From NCBI RefSeq assembly GCF_038502225.1, contig NC_091323.1, positions 25,689,737 to 25,753,736 on the forward strand: a DNA stretch of 64,000 bases. The letters run 5' to 3'. Made by a program: the position numbers and the translations under genes. Positions 1 to 11,142 of this stretch are shown piece by piece; position 1 is the stretch's first letter; the number at the start of each line of letters is the position of its first letter. Below the pieces are notes generated by a model. That model saw nothing but the letters and a program-made list of their open reading frames with translations, made no database searches and was not told the origin of the DNA. Origin of the DNA: Cherax quadricarinatus. Lineage: Eukaryota > Arthropoda > Malacostraca > Decapoda > Parastacidae.

Positions 1-2120
1 AATGGTTTTTCGTGATTATTTCGAAAAACATTATTTTTCAGCCTATATTCCAAGGACAGTTATTTTCACTCTTGACTGACACTAAAAAAAAAAACAGAAA
101 AGATCAAAAGGTTCATAACAATATTGGCAGGTAAAGTGAGGGGGGAAATGTCCTTCAATTATAGACCTCGTAGAGAAGATGAGGACTAGGAAGGGAGGAC
201 ATTATCATGACATACAAAGTAATCGGGGGAGGGGATGATTAGATAGAATGGACAAGGACAATCTGCTAGAGATGAAGGAGAGTGCGCCAGGGAACACAGA
301 TGACAGCTAAGGACGCAGATGGCAACACGGACGTTAGGAAGCAGTTTCAGTCTTAAGGTTTGTTGTGAAGCAGAGACTGCTCTTAATAAAGATCACTGGC
401 ATACAAAGCAGCAGAGTGGAAGTTGTATCAGCGTAAAGCTACAGTGTGATATATGCCGGAATATGTAAACAGGATATATTTGGGAGTGCTGCTCAGCTTC
501 TGCTTATTCATATATATTCCTGTGAAAACGTGCTCTATGTGTTCATTCTTGCTTTATCCTTCCTGCTATCTCTGACTGATACACTCTGATCTAGCAAACA
601 CTTTATCTTTCCATCCTTATTTTCTCTTTAGCCACATCCACTCCCTTGTAACCTCCTCCCGCACTCTATCTCTCTTCCCCTCTTCCTTTAATTTCTTTCA
701 AAACAAATGTTTAGCCGCGAGCAACAAAGCTAGAAGAATCGCATGTTTCAAAGCTAGAAATTTCGTGTTGAAATTTTGGTCCCCAAATTATATTAATGAC
801 AAAGGTAAGCTGGAGAGGGTGCAGAGAAGAGCGATCACGCTTGTACTTTTTTTAACAAATAAACAACAGAGAAAGAGAGATTGAAAGCAGTGAACCATTT
901 TTTTCTCCATTAACAGGCGAAGACAACGAGGGGGATCTCACTAAAAACTCCTAAAATTATAAAAAATGATGGACTATTAGAAGTGCGAGGCGATTCGACG
1001 ACATTGAATAACAATACGAAGCTCAGAAACAAATGTATTTCGAACGTCAATGAAAGAGTTGAGTTACAAGAGTGACAGAGCATTACAAGGGTTTGGTTAT
1101 TTAGTGCGTGTAAGATAAAAAGTTGCAAACGTATTACGTAGACTCGTAGAGGAATACCGGACTCAGTTTACAAAGTCCACGTCTGGACAGACAGCGACAC
1201 AGTGGCCGCTGGTTCAGTTTTCAACACTCCTTACCAAAAGTTCTTATATCCAGGATATGTTGAAATTCTTATTTTAAGTTACTATTAATTAAATTTTCTA
1301 CAATTACCAATTGACAACTATCGTAACAAACTGATACTATAAATACGAATCTGCTGCTATGATGATTAACTTACAGTCATATTAAAGATATCGTAATCAC
1401 AATATAATCACAGCAAATCTCTGTTCATTATGACATTTATTGGGAATCATATGTTATCAGTTACAGCAAATTTTCAAGCATGGGAAACCCCCCTATCGCC
1501 ACTATCTCTGCCACAGGATGAGTTGCTGGGTTCGTAGTCTTTCACAGCCCACCACCACAACAGTGACGTAGGTAAGTTTTAAGAAACAGCTGAATTAATA
1601 CTGCATATATCGGATTCGTTTAAACTTTTAGAGTGACAGTAGTCACTGGAACCCTGAGGCCAGTTCATAGATTGTCCAAGGAGAAAGGATGACCTATATT
1701 CCTAAACAGCCTCAAAACATTTCTAGAAATTAGGATTGTATAACAGACAATGGTGAATTTAAACACATGGAGAGAATTAAGGCTAAGGAGCAATATAAAA
1801 TTAAAGAAGCATTTTAAATTAAAAAGTACCAGCAGTAATAGTAGCAACAATAGTACTGTAGCATCACGAGTAGTAGTGATGTTACGTTTAAAATCTACAG
1901 CATCCTTTCGGATGAAATCTTAATTTACCTTGTGTGATAATATAGCCTCAGAAGGTATAGCCTTCTGCCAAACTATCCGGGCTACTAGGCAGCAGTTAAT
2001 AGTTTTCAGCAGATAACATAAATGAAGACTATCAGGTCCTCTGACTGTTATCCTCCCTAGGTACTCACTCTACCCGAGTTTGCCTGCAGAGTGTTATGAC
2101 GGTCAACTCCCTCGCGGTCT
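1..2120. other. Anonymous DNA, no gene recognised
   Basis: No credible gene is visible; open frames are short and have no recognisable motif. A fragment near 790-845 on the plus strand can be read as KLERVQRRAI, a pattern seen just after the reverse transcriptase of many LINEs, so it may be a tiny LINE relic. The rest is AT-rich and not visibly repetitive. Confidence 0.6.
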
Positions 2121-2124
2121 AGAT

Positions 2125-2290
2125 CCAAGACCAGGTCTCCCAGCGGATAGCCTGATCAACCAGGCTGCTGGTGCTGGCCGCATGAAGTCTAACGTAAGCA
2201 TCATAAACTGGTTGATCAGGGACTGACTTGAGAAACTTGTCTAGTTCTTTCTTGAAGACAGCCAGGGGTCTATTGGTAATTCACCTTATG
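2125..2290 (-). mobile_element. LINE-B 3'-end relic
   Basis: This stretch matches, with many substitutions, the 3' coding end of the LINE copies at 20929-21545 (+) and 21944-23110 (-). Shared blocks are the segment around GACCAGGTCTCCC, the GATCAACCAGGCTG block and the end resembling TTCTTGAAGACAGCCAGGG, which on the minus strand reads as an AAFK(K/R)ELD motif. Only the last ~170 bp is present, the usual outcome of 5' truncation on insertion. It is strongly diverged and therefore old. Confidence 0.7.
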
Positions 2291-4051
<1,761 letters not shown>

Positions 4052-4165
4052 AATGAGAGAGTGGGTGACATGTTATCAACAAATTTTGTTGAAAATAAGA
4101 AAAAGTTTTGGAGTGAGATTAACAAGTTAAGAAAGCCTAGAGAACAAATGGATTTGTCCGTTAAG
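4052..4165 (+). mobile_element. LINE-A fragment, plus strand, joined to an inverted copy
   Basis: This 114-bp stretch appears identical by eye to 7116-7229. It corresponds to LINE-A codons for ...NERVG(E/D)MLSTNFVEN... between the endonuclease and the RT. It starts directly after (TA)n and stops abruptly at 4165, where the sequence switches to the minus strand of the same element family at a different position (the RT C-terminal region). The reverse complement of the same piece lies inside the minus copy at about 5370-5490. The switch is an inversion junction, not a normal LINE end. Confidence 0.9.
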
Positions 4166-6322
4166 TGCACCACTCACTCTTTTTCCCTCATCAATTCTAT
4201 GATTCACCTCATCTTTCATAGACCCATCCGCTGACACGTCCACTCCCAAATATCTGAATACGTTCACCTCCTCCATACTCTCTCCCTCCAATCTGATATT
4301 CAATCTTTCATCACCTAATCTTTTTGTTATCCTCATAACCTTACTCTTTCCTGTATTCACCTTTAATTTTCTTCTTTTGCACACCCTACCAAATTCATCC
4401 ACCAATCTCTGCAACTTCTCTTCAGAATCTCCCAAGAGCACAGTGTCATCAGCAAAGAGCAGCTGTGACAACTCCCACTTTGTGTGTGATTCTTTATCTT
4501 TTAACTCCACGCCTCTTGCCAAAACCCTCGCATTTACTTCTCTTACAACCCCATCTATAAATATATTAAACAACCACGGTGACATCACATATCCTTGTCT
4601 AAGGCCTACTTTTACTGGGAAAAAATTTCCCTCTTTCCTACATACTCTAACTTGAGCCTCACTATCCTCGTAAAAACTCTTCACTGCTTTCAGTAACCTA
4701 CCTCCTACACCATACACTTGCAACATCTGCCACATTGCCCCCCTATCCACCCTGTCATACGCCTTTTCCAAATCCATAAATGCCACAAAGACCTCTTTAG
4801 CCTTATCTAAATACTGTTCACTTATATGTTTCACTGTAAACACCTGGTCCACACACCCCCTACCTTTCCTAAAGCCTCCTTGTTCATCTGCTATCCTATT
4901 CTCCGTCTTACTCTTAATTCTTTCAATTATAACTCTACCATACACTTTACCAGGTACACTCAACAGACTTATCCCCCTATAATTTTTGCACTCTCTTTTA
5001 TCCCCTTTGCCTTTATACAAAGGAACTATGCATGCTCTCTGCCAATCCCTAGGTACCTTACCCTCTTCCATACATTTATTAAATAATTGCACCAACCACT
5101 CCAATACTATATCCCCACCTGCTTTTAACATTTCTATCTTTATCCCATCAATCCCGGCTGCCTTACCCCCTTTCATTTTACCTACTGCCTCACGAACTTC
5201 CCCCACACTCACAACTGGCTCTTCCTCACTCCTACAAGATGTTATTCCTCCTTGCCCTATACACGAAATCACAGCTTCCCTATCTTCATCAACATTTAAC
5301 AATTCCTCAAAATATTCCTTCCATCTTCCCAATACCTCTAACTCTCCATTTAATAACTCTCCTCTCCTATTTTTAACTGACAAATCCATTTGTTCTCTAG
5401 GCTTTCTTAACTTGTTAATCTCACTCCAAAACTTTTTCTTATTTTCAACAAAATTTGTTGATAACATCTCACCCACTCTCTCATTTGCTCTCTTTTTACA
5501 TTGCTTCACCACTCTCTTAACTTCTCTCTTTTTCTCCATATACTCTTCCCTCCTTGCATCACTTCTACTTTGTAAAAACTTCTCATATGCTAACTTTTTC
5601 TCCCTTACTACTCTCTTTACATCATCATTCCACCAATCGCTCCTCTTCCCTCCTGCACCCACTTTCCTGTAACCACAAACTTCTGCTGAACACTCTAACA
5701 CTACATTTTTAAACCTACCCCATACCTCTTCGACCCCATTGCCTATGCTCTCATTAGCCCATCTATCCTCCAATAGCTGTTTATATCTTACCCTAACTGC
5801 CTCCTCTTTTAGTTTATAAACCTTCACCTCTCTCTTCCCTGATGCTTCTATTCTCCTTGTATCCCATCTACCTTTTACTCTCAGTATAGCTACAACTAGA
5901 AAGTGATCTGATATATCTGTGGCCCCTCTATAAACATGTACATCCTGAAGTCTACTCAACAGTCTTTTATCTACCAATACATAATCCAACAAACTACTGT
6001 CATTTCGCCCTACATCATATCGTGTATACTTATTTATCCTCTTTTTCTTAAAATATGTATTACCTATAACTAAACCCCTTTCTATACAAAGTTCAATCAA
6101 AGGGCTCCCATTATCATTTACACCTGGCACCCCAAACTTACCTACCACACCCTCTCTAAAAGTTTCTCCTACTTTAGCATTCAAGTCCCCTACCACAATT
6201 ACTCTCTCACTTGGTTCAAAGGCTCCTATACATTCACTTAACATCTCCCAAATATCTCTCTCTCCTCTGCATTCCTCTCTTCTCCAGGTGCATACACGCT
6301 TATTATGACCCACTTCTCGCAT
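4166..6322 (-). pseudogene. LINE-A polyprotein: endonuclease C-terminal part + reverse transcriptase
   Basis: A ~720-residue uninterrupted frame. Endonuclease signatures: VVGDLNAKVG at residues ~43-52 and the SDH box at ~138-140, both typical of exonuclease-endonuclease-phosphatase family LINE endonucleases, which nick the target DNA. RT signatures: QGGFRKGRG (~511-519), AFMDLEKAYDRVD (~544-556), GLRQGYVMSPWLFN (~593-606) and the catalytic LLFADDTVLL (~641-650). The GLRQG box has Y where copy 2 has C. The frame is broken on both sides: the endonuclease N-terminus is in another frame (a small indel around 6240-6290), and after residue ~720 the frame runs into the inverted fragment, adding about 11 unrelated residues. 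It is not expected to make an active protein, but the long open frame implies a relatively young insertion. Confidence 0.85.
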
Positions 6323-6640
6323 CCAACCTTTACTTTAATCCACATAATTCTTGAATTTACACATTCATATTCTCTTTTCTCCTTCCATAACTGATCATTT
6401 AACATTACTGCTACCCCTTCCTTTGCTCTAACTCTCTCAGATACTCCAGATTTAATCCCATTTATTTCCCCCCACTGAAACTCTCCTACCCCCTTCAGCT
6501 TTGTTTCGCTTAGGGCCAGGACATCCAACTTCTTTTCATTCATAACATCAGCAATCATCTGTTTCTTGTCATCCGCACTACATCCACGCACATTTAAGCA
6601 ACCCAGTTTTATAAAGTTTTTCTTCTTCTCTTTTTTAGTA
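6238..6640 (-). pseudogene. LINE-A endonuclease N-terminal part, out of frame with the rest
   Basis: The minus-strand frame reads LGCLNVRGCSADDKKQM, then LDVLALSETKL, then GVAVML, then WVIISVYAPG. This is the order of motifs at the N-terminus of an apurinic-like LINE endonuclease: LNVRG start, catalytic glutamate in SETKL, and SVYAPG strand. The frame remains open upstream of the first possible start, so the true start is uncertain. It overlaps the downstream frame by ~85 bp around AEEREIF versus GERDIWEM. That overlap is best explained by a frameshifting indel in one ancestral reading frame, not by two genes. Confidence 0.8.
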
Positions 6641-7025
6641 ATTGTATACAGGAGAAGGGGTTACTAGCCCATTGCTCCCGGCATTTTAGTCGCCTCATAC
6701 GACACGCATGGCTTACGGAGGAAAGATTCTTTTCCACTTCCCCATGGACAATAGAAGAAATAAAAAAGAACAAGAGCTATTTAGAAAAAAGAGAAAAACC
6801 TAGATGTATGTATATATATATATGCATGTGCGTGTCTGTGAAGTGTGACCAAAGTGTAAGTAGGAGTAGCAAGATATCCCTGTTATCTTAGCGTGTTTAT
6901 GAGACAGAAAAAGAAACCAGCAATCCTACCATCATGCAAAACAGTTACAGGTTTTTGTTTCACAGTCATCTGGCAGGACGGTAGTACTTCCCTGGGTGGT
7001 TGCTGTCTACCAACCTACTACCTAC

Positions 7026-7028
<3 letters not shown>

Positions 7029-7115
<87 letters not shown>
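7029..7115. repeat. (TA)n microsatellite, ~86 bp
   Basis: Pure TA run lying between the 5' end of the minus-strand LINE-A copy (to 7028) and the start of the plus-strand copy (7116). The two copies are head to head across it. Confidence 0.95.
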
Positions 7116-7120
<5 letters not shown>

Positions 7121-7125
7121 AGAGA

Positions 7126-8215
7126 GTGGGTGACATGTTATCAACAAATTTTGTTGAAAATAAGAAAAAGTTTTGGAGTGAGATTAACAAGTTAAGAAAG
7201 CCTAGAGAACAAATGGATTTGTCCGTTAAAAATAAGAGAGGAGAGTTATTAAATGGAGAGTTAGAGGTATTGGGAAGATGGAGGGAATATTTTGAGGAAT
7301 TGTTAAATGTTGATGAAGATAGGGAAGCTGTGATTTCGTGTATAGGACAAGGAGGAATAACATCTTGTAGGAGTGAGGAAGAGCCAGTTGTGAGTGTGGG
7401 GGAAGTTCGTGAGGCAGTAGGTAAAATGAAAGAGGGTAAGGCAGCCGGGATTGATGGGATAAAGATAGAAATGTTAAAAGCAGGTGGGGATATAGTTTTG
7501 GAGTGGTTGGTGCAATTATTTAATAAATGTATGGGAGAGGGTAAGATACCTAGGGATTGGCAGAGAGCATGCATAGTTCCTTTGTATAAAGGCAAAGGGG
7601 ATAAAAGAGAGTGAAAAAATTATAGGGGGATAAGTCTGCTGAGTATACTTGGTAAAGTGTATGGTAGAGTTATTATTGAAAGAATTAAGAGTAAGACGGA
7701 TAATAGGATAGCAGATGAACAAGGAGGCTTTAGGAAAGGTAGGGGGTGTGTGGACCAGGTGTTTACAGTGAAACATAAGTGAACAGTATTTAGATAAGGC
7801 TAAAGAGGTCTTTGTGGCATTTATGGATTTGGAAAAGGCGTATGACAGGGTGGATAGGGGGGCAATGTGGCAGATGTTGCAAGTGTATGGTGTAGGAGGT
7901 AGGTTACTGAAAGCAGTGAAGAGTTTTTACGAGGATAGTGAGGCTCAAGTTAGAGTATGTAGGAAAGAGGGAAATTTTTTCCCAGTAAAAGTAGGCCTTA
8001 GACAAGGATGTGTGATGTCACCGTGGTTGTTTAATATATTTATAGATGGGGTTGTAAGAGAAGTAAATGCGAGGGTCTTCGCAAGAGGCGTGGAGTTAAA
8101 AGTTAAAGAATCACACACAAAGTGGGAGTTGTCACAGCTGCTCTTTGCTGATGACACTGTGCTCTTGGGAGATTCTGAAGAGAAGTTGCAGAGATTGGTG
8201 GATGAATTTGGTAGG
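7126..8215 (+). pseudogene. LINE-A reverse transcriptase, broken
   Basis: Carries the RT core of the LINE-A family: KAAGIDGIKIEM near 7440, GFRKGRGCVDQV near 7725 (split from the following block by a frameshift), AFMDLEKAYDRVDR near 7818, GLRQGCVMSPWLFN near 7996, and LLFADDTVLL near 8140. It would synthesise cDNA at a nicked target if intact. An in-frame stop replaces a cysteine codon at ~7612, and a 2-bp deletion at ~7775 shifts the frame. After DEFGRV the frame enters the SINE. Inactive. Confidence 0.85.
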
Positions 8216-8360
8216 GTGCCTGTGCTAACTTTCCTATGGTGTAGAAATATACCTAGTTGGATGAATCTTATTGTGGCTAGCTGGTCTAGTGGCTAACGCG
8301 ACGGGCTGGAGTTTTGAGACTCTATGACCGCGGGTTCAATCCCGGCCGGGGGTATGGTTT
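8216..8360 (+). mobile_element. tRNA-derived SINE inserted into LINE-A
   Basis: About 145 bp with no counterpart in copy 1 interrupts the LINE between the codons for DEFGRV and the region ending in AAAGGTGAATACAGG. It contains a tRNA-like head with an A box (TGGTCTAGTGGCTAACGCG) and a B box (GGGTTCAATCCCGG) about 45 bp apart, the promoter layout of RNA polymerase III SINEs. Some bases of the LINE (about TGCAAAA) appear to be lost at the insertion point. Confidence 0.8.
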
Positions 8361-8378
8361 TTTTGAAGAAACTTAAAG

Positions 8379-9053
8379 GTGAATACAGGAAAGAGTAAGG
8401 TTATGAGGATAACAAAAAGATTAGGTGATGAAAGATTGAATATCAGATTGAAGGGAGAGAGTATGGAGGAGGTGAATGTATTCAGATATTTGGGAGTGGA
8501 CGTGTCAGCGGATGGGTCTATGAAAGATGAGGTGAATCATAGAATTGATGAGGGGAAAAGAGTGAGTGGTGCACTTAGGAGTCTGTGGAGACAAAGAACT
8601 TTGTCCTTGGAGGCAAAGAGGGGAATGTATGAGAGTATAGTTTTACCAACGCTCTTATATGGGTGTGAAGCATGGGTGATGAATGGTGCAGCGAGGAGAA
8701 GGCTGGAGGCAGTGGAGATGTCATGTCTGAGGGCAATGTGTGGTGTGAATATAATGCAGAGAATTCGTAGTTTGGAAGTTAGGAGGAGGTGCGGGATTAC
8801 CAAAACTGTTGTCCAGAGGGCTGAGGAAGGGTTGTTGAGGTGGTTCGGACATGTAGAGAGAATGGAGCGAAACAGAATGACTTCAAGAGTGTATCAGTCT
8901 GTAGTAGAAGGAAGGCGGGGTAGGGGTCGGCCTAGGAAAGGTTGGAGAGAGGGGGTAAAGGAGGTTTTGTGTGCGAGGGGCTTGGACTTCCAGCAGGCAT
9001 GCGTGAGCGTGTTTGATAGGAGTGAATGGAGACAAATGGTTTTTAATACTTGA
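8379..9053 (+). pseudogene. LINE-A C-terminal domain, open but detached
   Basis: A 224-residue open frame downstream of the SINE. It begins NTGKSKVMRITKRLG, includes FRYLGVDVSADGSM and VLPTLLYGCEAWVMNGA, a region R(C/S)LRAMCGV, LLRWFGHVERM and a basic stretch RRGRGRPRKGW, and ends in FNT with TGA. This is the thumb plus the C-terminal region common to RTE/BovB-type LINEs. It shows what is missing from the minus-strand copy, where the frame stops at VSGAL. Without the upstream RT it is not functional. Confidence 0.85.
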
Positions 9054-9300
9054 CGTGCTGTTGGAGTGTGAGCAAAGTAACATTTATGAAGGGGTTCAGG
9101 GAAACCGGCGGGCAGGACTTGAGTCCTGGAGATGGGAAGTACAGTGCCTGCACTCTTAAGGAGGGGTGTTAATGTTGCAGTTTAAAAACTGTAGTGTAAA
9201 GCACCCTTCTGGCAAGACAGTGATGGAGTGAATGATGGTGAAAGTTTTTCTTTTTCGGGCCACCCTGCCTTGGTGGGAATCGGCCAGTGTAATAAAAAAA

Positions 9301-9344
9301 ATAATACTATATATATAAATATATATATACATATATATATATAC

Positions 9345-9390
<46 letters not shown>

Positions 9391-9392
9391 GC
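9301..9392. repeat. (TA)n / TATACA microsatellite
   Basis: Imperfect TA repeat with ATACATAT interruptions between the LINE-A 3' end and the left end of the Penelope-like element. Confidence 0.9.
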
Positions 9393-9860
9393 GCAAAACA
9401 ACCACTCTGAAAGAATAGAGAAATTCCAAGCGCTTTCGTGACTACTCACATTATCAAGGAACTATGAAAGTAAAGCATCCAAGGAAGCTATATAAGGGGT
9501 CTGGCCAACACCTCACTATCAGATCCCACAACGGTTAAACACCTGACGCGCGCTGGCCCAACTGGACAGGTCCTTTGCACAACTCACCAACAAACTATTC
9601 TACCCAAGAAAATTTAAAAATTATTATTTGTCCAGTGTATTATTAAATTCTTCCCAAATTCTATTAATTATAAATGGATCTAATTTATATAAACCAAAGG
9701 AAATATTCATATTATTGTCAAAACTGCTTTTTATGAAACAAGATTCAATTATATTCCTGTCGACCATGGACTTGCTTGATACTACTTTCTCAACTTTTTG
9801 AAAATCAATTGGATGGTTAAAATCTCTATGAACAAATAGAGCATTATAATCTTGTCCAGT
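9393..9860 (-). repeat. Left inverted arm of the PLE
   Basis: The reverse complement matches 10504-10971 closely. Coding differences are few, for example HVRDF in the right arm versus HRDF in the left. The coding part encodes TGQD(S/Y)NALF through EFNNTLDK on the minus strand. The homology stops at the same codon in both arms (STGQD versus RTGQD), marking the inversion point. Confidence 0.9.
9422..9463 (-). ncRNA. Hammerhead-ribozyme-like motif, PLE left arm
   Basis: Identical, on the minus strand, to the motif at 10901-10942 (see that entry): U3/A8-type core, paired helix II, GAAA, palindromic AGCGCT and complementary flanks. Its presence in both arms means a transcript across the element in either direction would contain one copy in sense. 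Confidence 0.6.
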
Positions 9861-9865
9861 AGATA

Positions 9866-10743
9866 TACACCATTTCCTTGGAAAATTAAATAACTTAGCC
9901 CATTCTATAAACTTTACTGTTGAGTTTGAAGAAAATAACTCATTGCCTTTTCTAGATGTTTTAATTATTAAGGCTAATAATGAATTCAAATTTAAAATTT
10001 ACAGAAAACCTACAAATAACTGTTCCTATGTCCACTATTATTCCTCGCATCAAGATAGAGTCAAACTGTCTGTTTTCTCATCAATGTTTTTGAGAGCTTT
10101 ACGAATTTGTAGTCCTGAGTTCATAGATGAGGAAATATCCAAAATTTATGAAATAGGTAATGATTTAAAATACCCAAGAAATGTAATTGATAAATCTTTT
10201 AAAGTTGCAAGAAATACTTTTTACAATCCAAAAAGGGACAACCAGCCTTATTCAACTAAAAATATGTTGGTTCTCCCTTACCATGAAAACTTGGTTGATA
10301 TGCCTTCTCTTCTTAAGACTTTTAATATTAAAGTTGTATTCAAAAATCTTGATACAGTAAAAAAACTTTTGATAAAGAATTCCCCCCAAAATGCTGATGG
10401 ATGTGTCTATAAGATTCCTTGTAAAATTTGTGATAAAGTTTATTACGGTCAAACTGGTAAAAATCTCGAACTAAGATTAAAACAACATAAATATAGCATT
10501 AGAACTGGACAAGATTCCAATGCTCTATTTGTTCATGTAAGAGATTTTAATCATCCAATTGATTTTCAAAAAGTTGAGAAAGTACTATCAAGCAAGTCCA
10601 TGGTCGACAGGAATATAATTGAATCTTGTTTCATAAAAAGCAGTTTTGACAATAATATGAATATTTCCTTTGGTTTATATAAATTAGATCCGTTTATAAT
10701 TAATAGAATTTGGAAAGAATTTAATAATACACTGGACAAATAA
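9866..10743 (+). pseudogene. PLE reverse-transcriptase end + GIY-YIG endonuclease
   Basis: The frame is open from the inversion point (~9866) through SINFTVEFEENNSLPFLDVLII, the familiar end of the Penelope RT palm/thumb, to the stop at 10743. It includes YRKPTNN and SSHQDRVKLSVF. The C-terminal third is a GIY-YIG nuclease: GCVYKIPC (~10399), then CDKVYYGQTG (~10429), then a basic RLKQH helix, with the PLE-type cysteines before the YYG box. In PLEs this nuclease makes the target nick. The N-terminal RT is absent and no start codon can be assigned, so this is a 5'-truncated remnant with an intact endonuclease domain. It ends EFNNTLDK. Confidence 0.9.
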
Positions 10744-10900
10744 TTTTTAAATTTTCTTGGGTAGAATAGTTTGTTGGTGAGTTGTGCAAAGGACCTGTCC
10801 AGCTGGGCCGGCGCGCGTCAGGTGTTTAACCGTTATGGGATCTGAGAGTGAGGTGTTGGCCAGACCCCTTATATAGCTTCCTTGGATGCTTTACTTTCAT

Positions 10901-10942
10901 AGTTCCTTGATAATGTGAGTAGTCACGAAAGCGCTTGGAATT
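10901..10942 (+). ncRNA. Hammerhead-ribozyme-like motif, PLE right arm (U3/A8 core)
   Basis: Layout seen: helix I 5' strand AGTTCC (10901-10906), core TTGATAA (10907-10913), one extra T, helix II GTGA with TCAC closing a GTAG loop (10915-10926), GAAA (10927-10930), palindrome AGCGCT ending at 10935 as helix III, position 17 = T (10936), then GGAATT (10937-10942). GGAATT pairs with AGTTCC over six positions including one G-U. A canonical hammerhead has CUGANGA and GAAA. Here C3 and G8 are replaced by U and A, which could still pair. Hammerheads in PLE ends are established; activity of this variant is inference. A helix III made from a palindrome would need two copies to pair. Confidence 0.62.
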
Positions 10943-10984
10943 TCTCTATTCTTTCAGAGTGGTTGTTTTGCATATTCTGAAATC

Positions 10985-11005
10985 ACCTGTTTACTGCGAT
11001 CTTAT

Positions 11006-11102
<97 letters not shown>

Positions 11103-11142
11103 ATATGTATGTATATATATATATATATATACATGTATATAC
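10985..11142. repeat. (TA)n with TATG/TACA interruptions
   Basis: Imperfect TA microsatellite from about 11008 on, between the PLE right end and the MITE, with a short unique segment (CACCTGTTTACTGCGATC) at 10985-11002. Confidence 0.85.

Larger units (their letters stand above)
4166..7028 (-). mobile_element. LINE-A copy 1 (RTE/BovB-like non-LTR retrotransposon), minus strand
   Basis: The minus strand carries, 5' to 3', a ~430-bp presumed 5' untranslated region (7028 to ~6600), an endonuclease (~6620 to ~5800), a linker, and a reverse transcriptase (to 4166). Motifs are listed in the two coding entries. The usual 3' part (about 730 bp in copy 2: the RT C-terminal region and the 3'UTR) is missing. 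That is unusual, because TPRT truncates the 5' end, so a secondary rearrangement at 4165/4166 is inferred. The endonuclease and RT order, the FADD catalytic box and the C-terminal region seen in copy 2 (LLYGCEAW, RRGRGRPR) resemble RTE/BovB-type elements; clade assignment is by resemblance only. Confidence 0.9.
7116..9300 (+). mobile_element. LINE-A copy 2, plus strand, 5'-truncated, with nested SINE
   Basis: It starts inside the linker (same breakpoint as 4052) and continues through the RT, the C-terminal domain and a ~240-bp 3'UTR. It ends with a GCCTTGGTGGGAATCGG segment, CAGTGTAAT and a short A-rich tail near 9290-9300. The reading frame is broken by a TGC-to-TGA stop at ~7612, a 2-bp loss near 7775 relative to copy 1, and a tRNA-SINE insertion at ~8216-8360. 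The endonuclease is absent. Confidence 0.9.
9393..10971 (+). mobile_element. Penelope-like element (PLE) with 468-bp inverted arms
   Basis: A 5'-truncated Penelope-like retroelement in the plus orientation (~9866-10971), preceded by an inverted copy of its own 3' end (9393-9860). Both arms are ~468 bp (9393-9860 and 10504-10971) and include the C-terminal coding region and the ~230-bp 3' non-coding end. Inverted terminal copies (pLTR-like) are a known PLE trait. The element sits inside a TA-rich tract. Each arm carries a hammerhead-like motif. Confidence 0.9.

Noticed and set aside
8275..8352. Functional tRNA gene
   Set aside because: A and B boxes are present, but no clean cloverleaf or acceptor stem can be drawn and the sequence sits in a SINE-like insertion; similar heads recur elsewhere.
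9156..9449. YIYIYI-type frames in TA runs (also near 3786, 6893, 10935)
   Set aside because: Dinucleotide repeat translations.
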